Source: Chimonanthus salicifolius | Lineage: Eukaryota > Streptophyta > Magnoliopsida > Laurales > Calycanthaceae | Reading direction: 5' to 3' | DNA: 64,000 bases | NCBI GenBank assembly: GCA_013350335.1 | Contig: CM023540.1 | Location: 46,669,222-46,733,221, forward strand | Part shown: piece by piece, positions 33,241 to 44,500 of the stretch | Layout of the letters: every line of letters starts with the position of its first letter | Numbering within the stretch: position 1 is the first letter of the stretch | Translations under genes and position numbers: made by a program | Notes under the pieces: model-generated | Database searches by the model: none | Told to the model about the DNA's origin: nothing | What the model saw: the letters and a program-made list of their open reading frames with translations, nothing else

Positions 33241-36200
33241 CATAGTTGTCGCCATCATCATCATCATTTTCATTTATTCATCCATTTGGGCTTGGCATTC
33301 ATAATTGGATTTGACAATTTTTTATGTGGGCTGATGACCTATTTAATGCCTATAGCACACAAATCTAAACCTTGTGATTGCAACAATAAGCACTTACCAC
33401 CTATGTGCTACAAGTTTTAGTCAAGTTCATTTGAGAAGCTGGAATCATCAAAAACCAAAAAACTGAAGAGATGAAGTAATGACCAAGGTTCAATCAAGGC
33501 ATCAGTAGTACAATGGTTGGTAGAAAAAGTTGACTAGGTCTAGGCCAATATGGCAAGTGTACCATAAATCATCTGGAGTAATTTTATTCTTTCTTTTTAG
33601 CAGAAAATATGAAACAAATCAGAAGGGAAATCTACAGAAGTGAAAAAGCATAAGATTTGTATTTCTTATATGCCTCCCTACCACACTTACCTAGGCACCT
33701 TTTACTTCTAAGAATTAAAAAAAATTATTCACAATGGAGTTCTTTAAGAGGTAATGATAGTGAGTAGAATGCATATAAGTTCCTACTGCCCCTCGAGAGA
33801 TTCAATTTCCACACCTCTACTGATTAGCTCACAATCCCATTTCACGGAGATCTAAAGTATACATCAGCACTTGTCAGCCTCTAGGTAGATATAATGCTGA
33901 CGCATACATCATTTCCTTCAACACATTCTCCACCAAATCACCAAGCAAGGACATAGACTCAAAACACGATCCTGTAATATCCATTTGTTTCTCTTCACCC
34001 ACATAATCATTTGGGACCAAATGGAATTAACTTCCACCAATAGTTGGCCCTTCTACTGTCCTCACACATCCATGAGGGATTGTCTTCTTGTTTTGTTTCC
34101 TCGCAAGACTTAGGTATTGTCTCTCATTGGGAAGCGCCTCCAATAAACATCCTAAAGTCAAATTTTCATAGAATCTTCAATTAAGACTCAAGTAGGGGGT
34201 ATTGGTGGTCTCATTAGAGATGTGTCATCTTTAGTTGTCTCCTCCGATTCCGAGTCTTTTATAAGTGCCAATGATAGTGGTGTGGAGGTTAATTCTCTTC
34301 TCAAAGGCTGTCGACTTCTTGACTCTAAACGTTTCTGGTGCAATAGTGGTCAGTGATTCAAGGTTTGCTATTTCTTTTTGTTTCCACTTCTTAGCCATGG
34401 AGATTATCAAACATGGTTTTTGAAATTCAGATCTATAAGAAGATTGTCAATTCAGAAGATTCATCAATCAGCTAGCCAAGAAGCTGATGACTTGGCTCAA
34501 ATAGGGATGCCTTTTAACATTATGTAATCTGTTGTTTATTTGACTCTCACTTTTCCGCCTTTTTTTTAACAGTAGCCTTACATATTTTTTTCCTCTTCAT
34601 CTAATCCTTCTATAATTCTTCCAAAAAAAGGTGGCAGCCCAACAAAAACCTCAACTCTTTTTCCCCCTATCGAGAGGTAATAACAAAGATTTTATTAAAA
34701 TAAATAAATGCTTATCGTTCTTCCTTTGATGGAAATCGTCCTCAGTCAAATGATCAATATCAAGAAAATTGAGAATGCAATCAGCCACACTGTATGAGAA
34801 AGTACGTATAGAATGAAGAAAAGCATGTTAACATTCTTGATGTAGAACTCAATCTCAAAAGCAAGCCATTGAGAAGAGGGTGCGTCAAGTGCTATATAGA
34901 GTCATTGGTTTTTAGTCCAGGCGATATGGGACCTTTTGTCAACTTCACACCCTCCCTCATGTGCAGCTGCTGCACGTGGAGATACCTGCGGAACCGGCTG
35001 TGATATCATGAAGAAAACCATGTTAACATTCTTGAGGTAGAACTCACTCTCAAAAGCTAGCCATTGAAAGGAGGGTGCCTCCAGGGTTATATGGTCATTG
35101 GTTTTTCAATCCAAGCGATGTGGGACTTTTTGTCTACTTCACAATATAAGAGATCAAGTATTTAAAGAGAAATGCCAAAGGGATAGATGCATTGTTCCCT
35201 AAGCCAATGTACTAAGAAGCCTTCAAAATCATTAGCTGATAGGTAGCAGGAGGAAACCAAAGATTCAATTAAATACATAGATTTACATATAAAGATTCCA
35301 TTTAACAAAAGCCTAAACTCTCAAAGGGACAACAAATTTCCAAATGATTTTGGAAGGAAATGAAAATGTCAATCTCAGTTTAATCATAGAGCACAGATAT
35401 GTTTGAAAATCTACTATCAGGTTCACTTCCCGAAACCCTGATAAGTAACATTGTTTATCATCCTTCGAAGAGATTCTCGCCGTACAGCTTCAAGGTTGAC
35501 CAAGTTTCTTCTAAATGAAAAACCCATACATGATCACCTCCAAAGAATTCTACTTGTTCCTCGATTCAAATTTATTCAACTCGTATAAGTTGGGGCTATG
35601 AGTAACATGTGTCCATTTGATCCCACACAAACCCATTTTGAAATTGAACAAAAAAGCTAATTTTATAGGCCTAATCCAGCCAGTAAAAGTCAATCGTATC
35701 AAGCTCTTAATAGTTAGCTTAGAGCTTTACTATGAGTGGCATTTATCTATTGATGAAGACTGGGGGTAGGACGAAAGGAAGTTGATCATGGATTATAAAA
35801 AAAAACTAGAATTGATTCTTCCTTGGTCAAATGTCCAAGCAGTTAATGGGGACAGACTGTCAATTTGTTGGTGATATAACAGTGGTTTAAATCCAGCTAG
35901 GCCCAGTAATTTGCCGGTCCATGAGGATGATATAACCAATTTGTCCTCCATAAATGCCTGATATAGAGAAATAAAGAGTCCACCAACGGAAGAGTTCATG
36001 TTTATCAGCATAAACGGAGAGGCAAACCACCATCTATTACATCTTTATGGCTAGATGATGATTTCTCAAGCCTGCTACCTAATAAATCTAGAATAGACGG
36101 TCCAGATCATGCACTGATCTAGCAACGGATTTAAAAATTTGGCTCGATCCATCCATTCACATCATCCAAACCATTTGTTTGCGGATTGGACAGACCCAAC
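33241..36200. other. No supported gene; one direct-repeat pair
   Basis: 34200-34510 reads partly like a decayed LINE-type RNase H (plus-strand fragments), but no frame stays open. 34813-34947 and 35008-35144 are direct repeats 195 bases apart, both with CATGTTAACATTCTTGA and GCGAT(A/G)TGGGAC, ending CTTCACA. The second starts TGTGATATCATG, as TRIM LTRs do. There is no primer site or TSD, so I only call it a TRIM-like pair. Confidence 0.45.
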
Positions 36201-36209
36201 AGATGATAC

Positions 36210-37252
36210 AACATAATTCATGCATTTGTCTTCGTCATGTTTTATTAGCATTATATTGTTTAATTTATATGTTTCAAGATTGTTATAAACATATATTTAT
36301 TTATTTATGGTTTTGGTCGTCTACATGTGTGCAACATATGGTCTAGGATTTGTTAAGAGAGTCTTTTTTCTTTATAGATAAGAGTTATAAGAGACAATTG
36401 GAAGGAAAGAATGATTGAAAACCTGGACAAAACTTCTTTGCAAGCTTTAATGTGATACCATCCATCCCTTGAGCTCTTTTCTCTCTCTCTTTTCCTCCTC
36501 TCCCCTTCCATGCAACCTTCTCTCCTTCCCTCTCAATCTCTTTTTCTTCCTTTCATTTCCCATTTCTCCCCTTTATTTACACACCGCTTTCACCCCTTTT
36601 TCATCTGAACCCTAAACCCAACCACACCATTGGCCACCAAAACCAGGCCAGGACCACCTATCCATATAGACGTCCATATATAGGTCCTACGACCATACAG
36701 GCAGGCCCGTTTTTGCCCCATTCTCTCCATTTTGCCCCTTTTTCCCTCCTAACAAATGCTACTCGGTACCCCATTTAAAACAGTCCTTGTTTAACCTAGG
36801 TCCATACGATCGTATGGATAGCCCGTTTTCACACCGTCTCGCCCCCATTCTGGCCCTATATACCCAAGTGCTATCTAGTACCCCTTTTAAAAGAATCCTT
36901 GTTTAACCCTTTTTGGCACTTGAAACCCTTGATTTTACTATTTTTTCCGACATAAATCCTGAGTTGAGATTTTACGGTTAGGTTCCAGCCATTCTTTGAA
37001 CTGTTTCAAGGGATACCTAATCTAGGGTTGCAAGAAAAGGCCTTGAATTCACATCAGATCTTCTCTTGGATGTTCAAACGCATGCAAATATGTTAATTGT
37101 TTTGATTCTTATCATTTATTGCTCTTTGATATGCCCTTTTCTGCTTTAGCATGCTTTTCATGTTCATAATCTTGCATTGCATATAGTTATTTAGGATATC
37201 TGGATGCCTTAGCATGTAGGATTGTTGGATTTGATCCATCCTACGTCAAATT
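36210..37252 (+). repeat. Probable LTR remnant with local duplication
   Basis: The right end is set by a primer-binding site at 37253-37264 (TGGTATTAAAGC, two mismatches from the Met-initiator type). Inside, GGTACCCCATTTAAAA...TCCTTGTTTAACC at 36766 and TAGTACCCCTTTTAAAAGAA at 36875 are copies about 108 bases apart. The palindromic CCATACGATCGTATGG lies between. The left end is uncertain. Pyrimidine-rich tracts at 36460-36560 resemble an untranslated leader. Confidence 0.4.
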
Positions 37253-37264
37253 TGGTATTAAAGC
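37253..37264 (+). other. Primer-binding site of LTR remnant
   Basis: TGGTATTAAAGC, following TCCTACGTCAAATT. About 200 bases of AT-rich leader follow before the L1 remnant begins. No gag or pol is recognised after it. Confidence 0.45.
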
Positions 37265-37569
37265 AGGTCACTTGCTAGATTTGCATATAGGCTTGCATTC
37301 TACGGTTTTAGTGGTTGCATCTTCTACATTTATTTTGTAGAATTTCATAATCAGATCACCTAAGATTATTTCTTAGGTTTCTTTGTTCACATCATATAGT
37401 ATTTTTGCATGTTAGAGTTCGAGTTCAGCACTCAATTGGCATGCCCACTCACAGTGTTAGAGGACCATTTAAAAGGTTTTTTTTAAATGGTAACTGAAGT
37501 GGCAATATTAAATGAAAGTGCCAGAGGTGCAAAGGATGTTGTACAATGCAAAAAGGCCAAATGAAACCT

Positions 37570-38399
37570 GCAACCTCAAACAACCATGAGCCCAACCAAA
37601 CCAAAGAGAAGGATAAACAATAAGCTAATTAAGCCCAATACACTCTTTCCAAGCCTGCAGAATCTGAGTCATGGAAACATGCTGAAAGTCCACAGGAGAA
37701 GATGCCCAGGCTGCACATTTTGCCACATTCTAGTTGAGAATGCACGGAGGGATTTCTGCAAAATTTCTGAAAACCCTATTATTACACTCCCGCCAAATGC
37801 CCCACAGGGTGGCAAAGAGTATCAGGCGCCAGAACGCCAAGCATTTGAAGGAAACACGAGAGAGCTTCCGGGCAAAGGAAAGCTGAGCAACAAAAGAGGG
37901 CATAACCCAGTCAATGCCAAACTGGTTCAAGACGATGTTCCACACAAATGAGGAGAAAGAACAATGAATCAGGAGATGGTCCACGTCTTTAGAAACCTAG
38001 AGGCAAAGAGGACTCATGAATTCGAATCTTCCTCAAACCCGCAGTCCAAAGGAAGCTGATGGCCCTTGGTGGTGCTTTAGAGAGCCAAATGGACGGATCC
38101 ACTAGCGGGGTGAAGGGACAGTGGGTGCCCCACTCATAGAAGGACTTAAAAGGCACCAAAAGAATTACGCCACCAAAACAAAGAGTCACCCTCTGCAGCA
38201 TGTATCCGAGCTAAGCCCAAGTGGAGAAGTTGTTGTAAGAGATTATCCATCTAGTCATCGAACAAAATTCGGCAACAACATATATCCCACACAATTTGGC
38301 TGCCAACCAAAAAGTACAAGTCAGAAATGAAACCGTCAGGTGAGGGAGACAGTCGGTATAGGAAAGGGAATCAAATGGCTAGTGGGAGGCCACATCAAG
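37570..38399 (-). pseudogene. L1 LINE ORF2, zf-RVT C-terminal part
   Basis: Minus-strand frames contain WLSKAPPRAISFLWTA (about 38110-38060), DHLLIHCSFSSFVWN (about 37983-37940) and FATLWGIWRECNNRVFRN (about 37815-37765), the zinc-binding C-terminal domain of plant L1 reverse transcriptases. The frame shifts between these blocks. This is the 3' part of an L1 whose reverse transcriptase and endonuclease lie at 41990-44500; insertions separate them. A T-run at 37476-37485 on the plus strand might be the remains of the poly(A) tail. Confidence 0.85.
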
Positions 38400-38788
38400 C
38401 ATTGTCACAAATCCCGTTCTCGGGATATTAACGAAAGTTGTTAATAGCGGGATATTTTCAAATTCTTGGATTTTTAATTTAACGGAAAAATCTCACGGAA
38501 AATATAATATTTAAAAAATAATAAAACTAAATAAATAATGTGGCCTTAGTTTGAAAATATAGATGATACTTCAGAAATAAAAAATGTATATTTGGCACGA
38601 GCGTTTTTAACAGTAAAATCTCACAATTTTAATTGGAATTTACTGTTTCTCACAATAAAACGCGTTTTTAACAGGAATTTACCATTAAAAACGGCAGACA
38701 CGATAACCTTAAGTTTTTAACGCGCAAAAGTTATTTTATCAATATTTTTGTGATAAGAACGAAAATATCGGCAATATTTGTTACATTG
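38400..38788. mobile_element. CAATGT-type hAT-like MITE inside the L1
   Basis: The left end CATTGTCACAAATCCCG and the right end GGCAATATTTGTTACATTG form imperfect terminal inverted repeats (CAATGT-ACAAAT). The interior is AT-rich with inverted halves such as TTAACGGAAAAATC. The same termini bound the larger element at 45979-47093. L1 coding sequence continues on both sides. I could not see a clear 8-bp duplication. Confidence 0.65.
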
Positions 38789-38837
38789 AAGAATCAATCC
38801 AAGATTTAACTCTTATCACCGCATCCCACTTTAAACC
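38789..38837 (-). pseudogene. L1 ORF2 fragment between insertions
   Basis: Only 49 bases, but its minus-strand reading (with 40784-40882) continues GIRFKVGCGDKS, the conserved block before zf-RVT in plant L1 ORF2. It shows that the MITE and the Copia element entered the same L1. Confidence 0.7.
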
Positions 38838-40783
38838 TATTAAACGGAAGTCTTCACACAGTTGACTCATCACTAACAACCTCCATTAGTGTATATTTCC
38901 TCAGTTGTCAACTTCCCTAATCACGGGATTGTAGATTGATTTGATTGATTCTTTTCCTTCTTTGGGAATTGTAACTTGTATATATATATGGGTGTTGATG
39001 AAAAGAAAAATCAAGTCATTTTCCCAAACTGTTCATGGTATCAGAGCTAGACGATCTAACCATGAGTTCTTTCCCTCCCATCCCTGAACTCAGCCCTTTC
39101 CCTCCCCGAAGCAGCCCTCACTCTCGTATTTTCCTTCATACTGCAGCAACGGGTATCTCTTCTTATCTTTGCCCTCTTTTTTCGTCACAGAAGCAGCACC
39201 AACCCCTAAACACCTCTCTCAGGCTGACCTCCCTGTCAGCAAACCCTCTCGCTCTCGTACCTCTCCTCAAAGGCAGCAACCACTCCTTCAATCTCCCTTT
39301 CTTTTCTCAAGAAAAAAAAAAGAGTTGAACCAAGAACCATCCACATTGTAATCAGTCTCGTTGTCTCTTGTGTGTGTTCTCTTCATTAGTTAGATGTCGA
39401 AAATGCCCTCCTCCATGGCTCTCACTGCAGAAGTATATATGACTCAATCACCAGACATTGTTGATACTCATCGCCCTCATCATATTTGCAAACTACACAA
39501 AGCCATCTATGGCTTAAAACAAGCACCCAGGGCGTGGTTTCAACGGTTCATCTCCTTCCTCATATCTTATCGGTTTGTTCAAAGCAAAGCTGACAACGAA
39601 CACATTTCCGAGGGCCTTGACAATTATGGTTCTTCTGTTATATGTCGATGAAAATCTTGACAGGCAATACCTCGTCTCCCCTACATTCCTTATTCAGTAC
39701 GGAGTTTGAGATAAAGGACCTTGGCAACCTTCATTATTTCTTGGGAGTTGAAGTTACTCAGCTACCACAAGGGCCTCATCTCTCTCAAAACAAGTACACT
39801 AGATATCCTTCGGCAAAGTCCGCTCCTTGATAGTAAACCCTATTCTACACTCAGTTTCTACTAAGGCCCAGTTATCTCTTGTCACTAGTGATTTGTTGTC
39901 TGATCCTACACCAAATATCGCCATCTCACAAGCGCTCTCCAGTACCTCACGCCTACCCCTCTAGATATTACATATGACGTTCACATTGTTTCGAAATTCA
40001 TGAGTCAACCATGCACATCTCATTTGGAGGTTGTTAAATGCATTCTTCGGTGCCACAAAGGGTCTCTTGGTCGTGGCATCCTTATCAAGCATACAACTCG
40101 ACCATTACACCTGGTTGCCTACTATTGATTGGGCAAGTTGTCCCGACTTGTTCCACCACTAGATATTGTATCTTCCTAGGTCCAACTTTAATCTCCTGGT
40201 GTGCAAAGAAGCAATCAACAATCTCTCGATCCAATGCTAAAGCCGAATACAAAGAACTTGCATATACTTGTGCGGACATTGTCTGGATACATAATCCTTG
40301 TATAGGAAATCAATTTCCTCCTTCCTATTCCGACCCTTCTCTATTGAGATAATCTTAGTGCTACATACATGGCGGTCCAATCCAGTGTTCCATGCTCGCA
40401 CTAAACACATCGAGATTGACTATCACTTTGTTCGCGAGCGCGTTGCTACCGAAACTCATCAGATTCAGTTTGTGTCTTCACTTGATCAGCTAGTTGACAT
40501 TTCCACCAAAGGACTGCCTAAGCAGTGTTCTGAAAACTTAGCTCCAAACTCGTCTCTTCTCCACCGTCAAGTTTGTGGGGGAGTATTAAAGGAGAGTCTT
40601 AGCATGGTTGACTCGTCACCAACAACCTTCCATTAGTGTATATTTCCTTAGTTGTCATCTTCCCTAATCATGGGATTGTAGATTGATTTGATTGATTATT
40701 TTCTTTCTTTGGGAATTGTAATTTGTATATATGTGGTTGTTAATGATATAGAAACAATCAAGTCATTTTCCCAAATTCTTCAA
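38838..40783 (+). mobile_element. Internally deleted Copia, TSD AAACC
   Basis: LTRs 38838-39035 (198 bp) and 40584-40783 (200 bp) share TGACTC-TCAC-AACAACC at the start and CAAGTCATTTTCCCAAA at the end. They start TATTAAA, where TG is expected, in both copies. TSD AAACC is at 38833-38837 and 40784-40788. A perfect primer-binding site, TGGTATCAGAGCTAG, is at 39036. The 352-base leader is joined directly to the middle of reverse transcriptase at 39389, so gag, protease, integrase and the start of reverse transcriptase are lost. The polypurine tract TTGTGGGGGAG is at 40573-40583. Confidence 0.93.
39389..40545 (+). pseudogene. Copia reverse transcriptase/RNase H remnant
   Basis: It opens with LDVENALLHG, the first catalytic aspartate block, in one frame, then KAIYGLKQAPRAWFQRF, LYVDEN (a degraded YVDD near 39640) and FEIKDLGNLHYFLGVEV. 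The RNase H part has WCAKKQSTISRSNAKAEYKE near 40200-40250, HARTKHIEIDYHFVRERV near 40395-40445, and DQLVDISTKGLP near 40485-40520. Many frame changes; the YVDD motif has lost its second aspartate. Confidence 0.88.
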
Positions 40784-40882
40784 AACCGAATACCTTGTTT
40801 GAATTTGTCTACACAAGCACAAATGACCCTCCACATACCTGAAGCTCGTCGGAGAGCCAAGTTGATATTCCAAGCAAGCCCT
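40784..40882 (-). pseudogene. L1 ORF2 fragment between Copia and plastid DNA
   Basis: The minus-strand reading gives QGLAWNINLALRRASGMW and KFKQGIRFKVGCGDK (running into 38837), matching the plant L1 region just before zf-RVT. It ends abruptly at the plastid-derived segment. Confidence 0.7.
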
Positions 40883-40918
40883 TGAATTCTTAATTCAATA
40901 ATTAAGAATTCATCAAAT

Positions 40919-40990
40919 CTCCCCAAATAGGATTTGAACCTACAACCGGGCAATTAACAGCTAATTGCTTTACCACTTAATTACTGAGGA
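40919..40990 (-). pseudogene. trnN-GUU: Decayed plastid tRNA-Asn (GUU)
   Basis: 72 bases with the 5' end TCCTCAGTA and 3' end TTTGGGGAG. The anticodon context CTGTTAA (GTT) and the T-loop GGTTCAAATCC are kept. Compared with the plastid gene as I remember it, about a dozen positions differ, nearly all C-to-T or G-to-A, the pattern of deaminated methylcytosine in nuclear copies. Stem pairs are lost, so it is unlikely to make a working tRNA. Confidence 0.88.
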
Positions 40991-41343
40991 ACAACGGGAG
41001 ATTAGATCTCATAGAGTTCAACTCCCGTTCTCAACCCATGACCAATATGAGCCCGAAGCTTCCTTTGTAACTCCCGGAACTTCTTCGTAGTGGCTCCGTT
41101 CCATGCCCCATTTCATAGGGAACCTCAAAGTGGCTCTATTTCATTATATTCCATCCATATCCCAATTCCATTCATTTAATATCCCTTTGGTGTCATTGAC
41201 ATAAGAGATGTCATTCAATCGAAAAAGAGGATTGACATAAAAGATGTAATTTCTAGTCTATCTGTTTCTATATATGGAAAGTTAAGAAATCATCATATAA
41301 TAATCGAGAAATTGCAATAGAAAAGATAAAAGGGAGGTTTGTG

Positions 41344-41399
41344 ATGATTTTGAAATCTTTTCTACCAAGTAATCTATTATCCTTATGCATGAAGATAAG
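41344..41399 (+). pseudogene. ycf1: ycf1 N-terminal fragment
   Basis: The ATG at 41344 opens MILKSFLPSNLLSLCMKI, close to the usual start of plastid Ycf1 (a protein-import-associated plastid membrane protein). Similarity ends after about 18 codons at 41399, the right edge of the plastid insert. Confidence 0.85.
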
Positions 41400-41985
41400 C
41401 ATTGTTTCACTGCTGGCTGGCTGATACAATGTCTAATACTATAATTACTGTGACAAACGTGTCGAAATTCAATGTTACAGGCTGAAGCTTCTATCCTCTT
41501 AGGAGGAGAGGGGAGTTAGCCGCTCTTTCGCAACACTCAAATCATGCCCTTTGCTCCAGCCACTGATTGATCCCTCTTCCATTCTTCTTTTATTTATCTC
41601 ATTTTCCACCAGGTCGGGTTTGTCATTTTGAGAGTATGGGGTCGCCTTCACTTTCCTGTAACGCATGCCCGACAATACAGGTCGTGCTTGTGACTGAATC
41701 AGCTGTTTCCGTGCGTTTTCTTTTGCAGGTTTTCTAGCAGGAATCACCACAACACTAGAAGTTTGACTAGAGTTTTTCGGTCAGCAACATCATCAATCAT
41801 GACATCTCGGGCGTTTCTTCAAAGGAGCTTCATCCCCTCCCCAACATGAAATAGGTTTATATCATCAAACATCCAACATAGGCAAAGTCTTAAGGAGATG
41901 TTTCAAATGTGCACTTTTTGCAACAAATACATTCTTTGTGCATTCTTTGTCACAGTATCATTATCTCCTCTATCCCTCGGCCTAT
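41400..41985. other. Unexplained insert between NUPT and L1
   Basis: A minus-strand frame at 41750-41499 (83 residues, with SGMRYRKVKATPYSQNDKPD) has protein-like composition that I do not recognise. It could be further organelle DNA, possibly mitochondrial, or captured host sequence. 41780-41985 may be degraded L1. Confidence 0.3.
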
Positions 41986-41989
41986 GAAA

Positions 41990-43690
41990 ATGCATTTGAC
42001 GGAAGTAAGTAGCAGTGATTGCCAATCATATACTTGGAGATGAGCCAAGAATTCGGAGGGGCTTCCTCGTTAGATCCAATTCTCCATAACCATTTAGAGA
42101 GATTAATATCCCTCAAGGGGTGAACACCAAGACCTTCGCTTCAATGGGGAGAAACTTGTTGCCTGCTCCTTTTTCTCCTCTAGATTACCCCAAAGGAAGT
42201 CTTTCATTTTTTTTTTTTTTTTGGAAAAGTCTTTCATAATTTTTTCAAGAGATGGAATAACTTTCCTTGGGCACCCGATGTTGAAAGGAAGAAGACATGG
42301 AGAGACAAAAGAATAGACTTCAAAAGAATGATCATGTTGCCAAAAGATAGATATTTGCCCCTCCAAGAAGCAAGCAACTTGCCAAATTTGGTGATGATAG
42401 GCTCCCACAAAAGGTAGCGGGGAAACCCAATGCAAAGAGGGAGGCCTAAGCAAATGGAAGGAAAAGAGGTTATTTTACATCCCAACAAAGCTGCAAAGTT
42501 GGAGAGGTGACGGCCAACGAGGTTGGTGCCAAAGATCTCACTCTTCAAGTAGTTGGTGCGGAAATAGGAGGAATGCTCAAACCATCTAAGGACTGCTCTA
42601 AGATTTCTAGTCAACTCCTCTTCAGCCTCACAAAAGAGCTTGTTACCATAATCAAGGAGAAGGCCGTTGCTTTGGATAAGGAGTACGCTTAGGGATTCCG
42701 GAACTAATAATAAACAAAGTTGGGGAGAGAGGGCCTCCTTGTCAAAGACCACGAGAACTCCAGAAGAAGCCTTTGGACGACAATTAATAAGCACTAAGAA
42801 ATGCGCAAAAGAAACACACTTGCAATCCACAAGCACCACTTTCAGCCGAAGCCCATGCTGAAAGGGATGAAATGGAGGAAGCCCCAATCAACCATGTCAT
42901 ACACCTTTTCCAGATCTAACTTGCAGATGATGTCTTTCCTTCAAGACTTGAGCTGCCAGACAATACATTCATAGGTCGAAATAATTCCATCCAAAATTTT
43001 CCTACCATCAACACTGGCTGACTAAAATGGAAAAATGAGATCTGGCAGAAAAGCCTTCAATCTGTTTGAGAGAAGTTTTGACAGGATCTTATATGGACTG
43101 CCCAATACAATGAGAGGCCTGAAATCCTTAAAAGAAGATGCTCCATCCTTCTTGGGTACAAGAAGGATGAAAGTGGCAACAAGCTCTTTAGAGACACCGT
43201 CTGTGGTGGAATTCCTCAATAAAAGCAATAAGGTCTTGCTTTACCACATCCCAAAAAGTGCTAAAAAAGCAATAGAAAAACCATCGGGACTGGGGCTCTA
43301 TCATCACCATGGTCCTAAATTGCAACCTCGATTTCCTCCTCAATGAATCGCCTCTCCAAATGGGAAGCATCCTAGCGCGGTATGGACCTAAAAGGGAGAC
43401 AATGATAATGGAAGAGATAATATTGTCCTTATCAGTAGCAGTGATAATGTTGTCTTTATCAGTAACGACGACTTCATCAATGATAATGGACTTGATGCGG
43501 TTGACGCATCTATCAACGGAGGCAATTGTGTGGAAGAATTGTGATTTTATCCCCCTCTCCAATCCACCTTTTCCTAGACCTTTGTCTTCACTTAATCTCA
43601 TCTCGGATGCTCTCAGCTCTGTACTAATCCTAGAGATCGTGGCGGAGAAGAGAATCGTGTTCAGAAATGGTGCCAACATGGTCACTTACG
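41990..43690 (-). pseudogene. L1 LINE ORF2, reverse transcriptase
   Basis: Minus-strand blocks in the correct order: FILLVPKKDGASSFKDFRPL and GSPYKILSKLLSNRLKAFLP (43180-43025), a degraded middle with VSFAHFLVLINCRPKAS, then LTRNLRAVLRWFEHSSYF and LKSEIFGTNL (42630-42520), and WLLW-like SKWLWRIGSNEEAPPNSW near 42090-42030. These are hallmarks of plant L1 reverse transcriptase. The catalytic FADD is replaced by a scrambled LDYGN near 42680, and frames are broken repeatedly. It is interrupted downstream by the 40883-41985 insert. Confidence 0.9.
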
Positions 43691-44500
43691 TCAATTTGGT
43701 GGATACCATCGAGGAAGGAAGGCAAGTGATCCCGACAAAAAACCAAAACAAGAGTGGCGCCAATTCTTGAGCTTGCCCTTCAGAACTTCAACTTTTGCCA
43801 AGAATGCATCCTTTTCTGCCAATGGGGTTAGCTTCAGCCCACCACCCAATCACAAGATCATAAAAACCTCTTAGACCAAACAAAGTTCAAAGCGAAAAGG
43901 AGCAAGGCCCCAAGACTCCTGAAATGTGTCAAGCACCAAAGGCTAATTATCAGATATGGATCAAGGAAACACTACCACATGGGAATCAAGAAAAACTTCC
44001 AACCAATCCGACGAAACAAGGAATCTATCAATTCTAGAGAGGGTTGGCCTTTCATGACCATTTGACCAAGTGAATTCACCTCTCGAGAGTGGCATATCCA
44101 CTAAGCACAGGTCGGAGATGCAGTCTGAGAAGTAAAGCATTATGGATGTGGGTTTGTTGGCCCCCGTTCTCTCATGAGGATATCAGATGATGTTGAAGTT
44201 GCCACAAATGCACCAAGAATCACCCACCCCACTTTCCAGTAAAAGATTGGATTTCCGAGAGGAAGGCCGTCTTTCTGGAATCTTCACAAGGACCATAAAA
44301 CCGAAGTTAAGGTCCAAGAGCAAGCAAAGATATGATCCTTCGAAGTGAATAAAAAGGGAGAAATCACCAATGTGACTATTAATCTTGATGAACTTTCCAG
44401 GGTCTCAACGAATAACGATGCCTCTAGAAGAGCCTCTCGAAGCCTTTGCCTCCCAACAATTCCTACAACCATACCAAAAAGACCGAATATCATGAAGGGT
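43690..44500 (-). pseudogene. L1 LINE ORF2, endonuclease part
   Basis: The minus-strand reading has WCICGNFNII (near 44210-44180), the degraded GDFN metal-binding motif of AP-type L1 endonuclease. MPLSRGEFTWSNGHERPTLS RIDRFLVS is in pieces at about 44100-44015, the usual endonuclease end. Upstream, 44493-44284 contains a frame that probably covers the N-terminal half. The plus-strand frame at 43309-43770 is a shadow. Confidence 0.8.

Larger units (their letters stand above)
40883..41399. other. Plastid DNA insert (NUPT): trnN-GUU to ycf1 start
   Basis: It contains a decayed trnN-GUU (minus), the trnN-ycf1 spacer and the first codons of ycf1 (plus), the gene order of the plastid inverted repeat. 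The spacer phrase CATTTCATAGGGAACCTC is one I recognise from plastid genomes. The left edge has a hairpin, GAATTCTTAATT-CAAT-AATTAAGAATTC (40884-40911). The L1 is interrupted here, so the plastid DNA entered the LINE after it had inserted. Confidence 0.85.

Noticed and set aside
40919..40990. Functional nuclear tRNA-Asn
   Set aside because: Many stem bases are changed in a C-to-T pattern and the flanks are plastid spacer and ycf1, so it is a decayed plastid copy.
42507..43770. Plus-strand frames (such as 43309-43770) as genes
   Set aside because: They are shadows of the L1 ORF2 on the minus strand, which has recognisable motifs in order.
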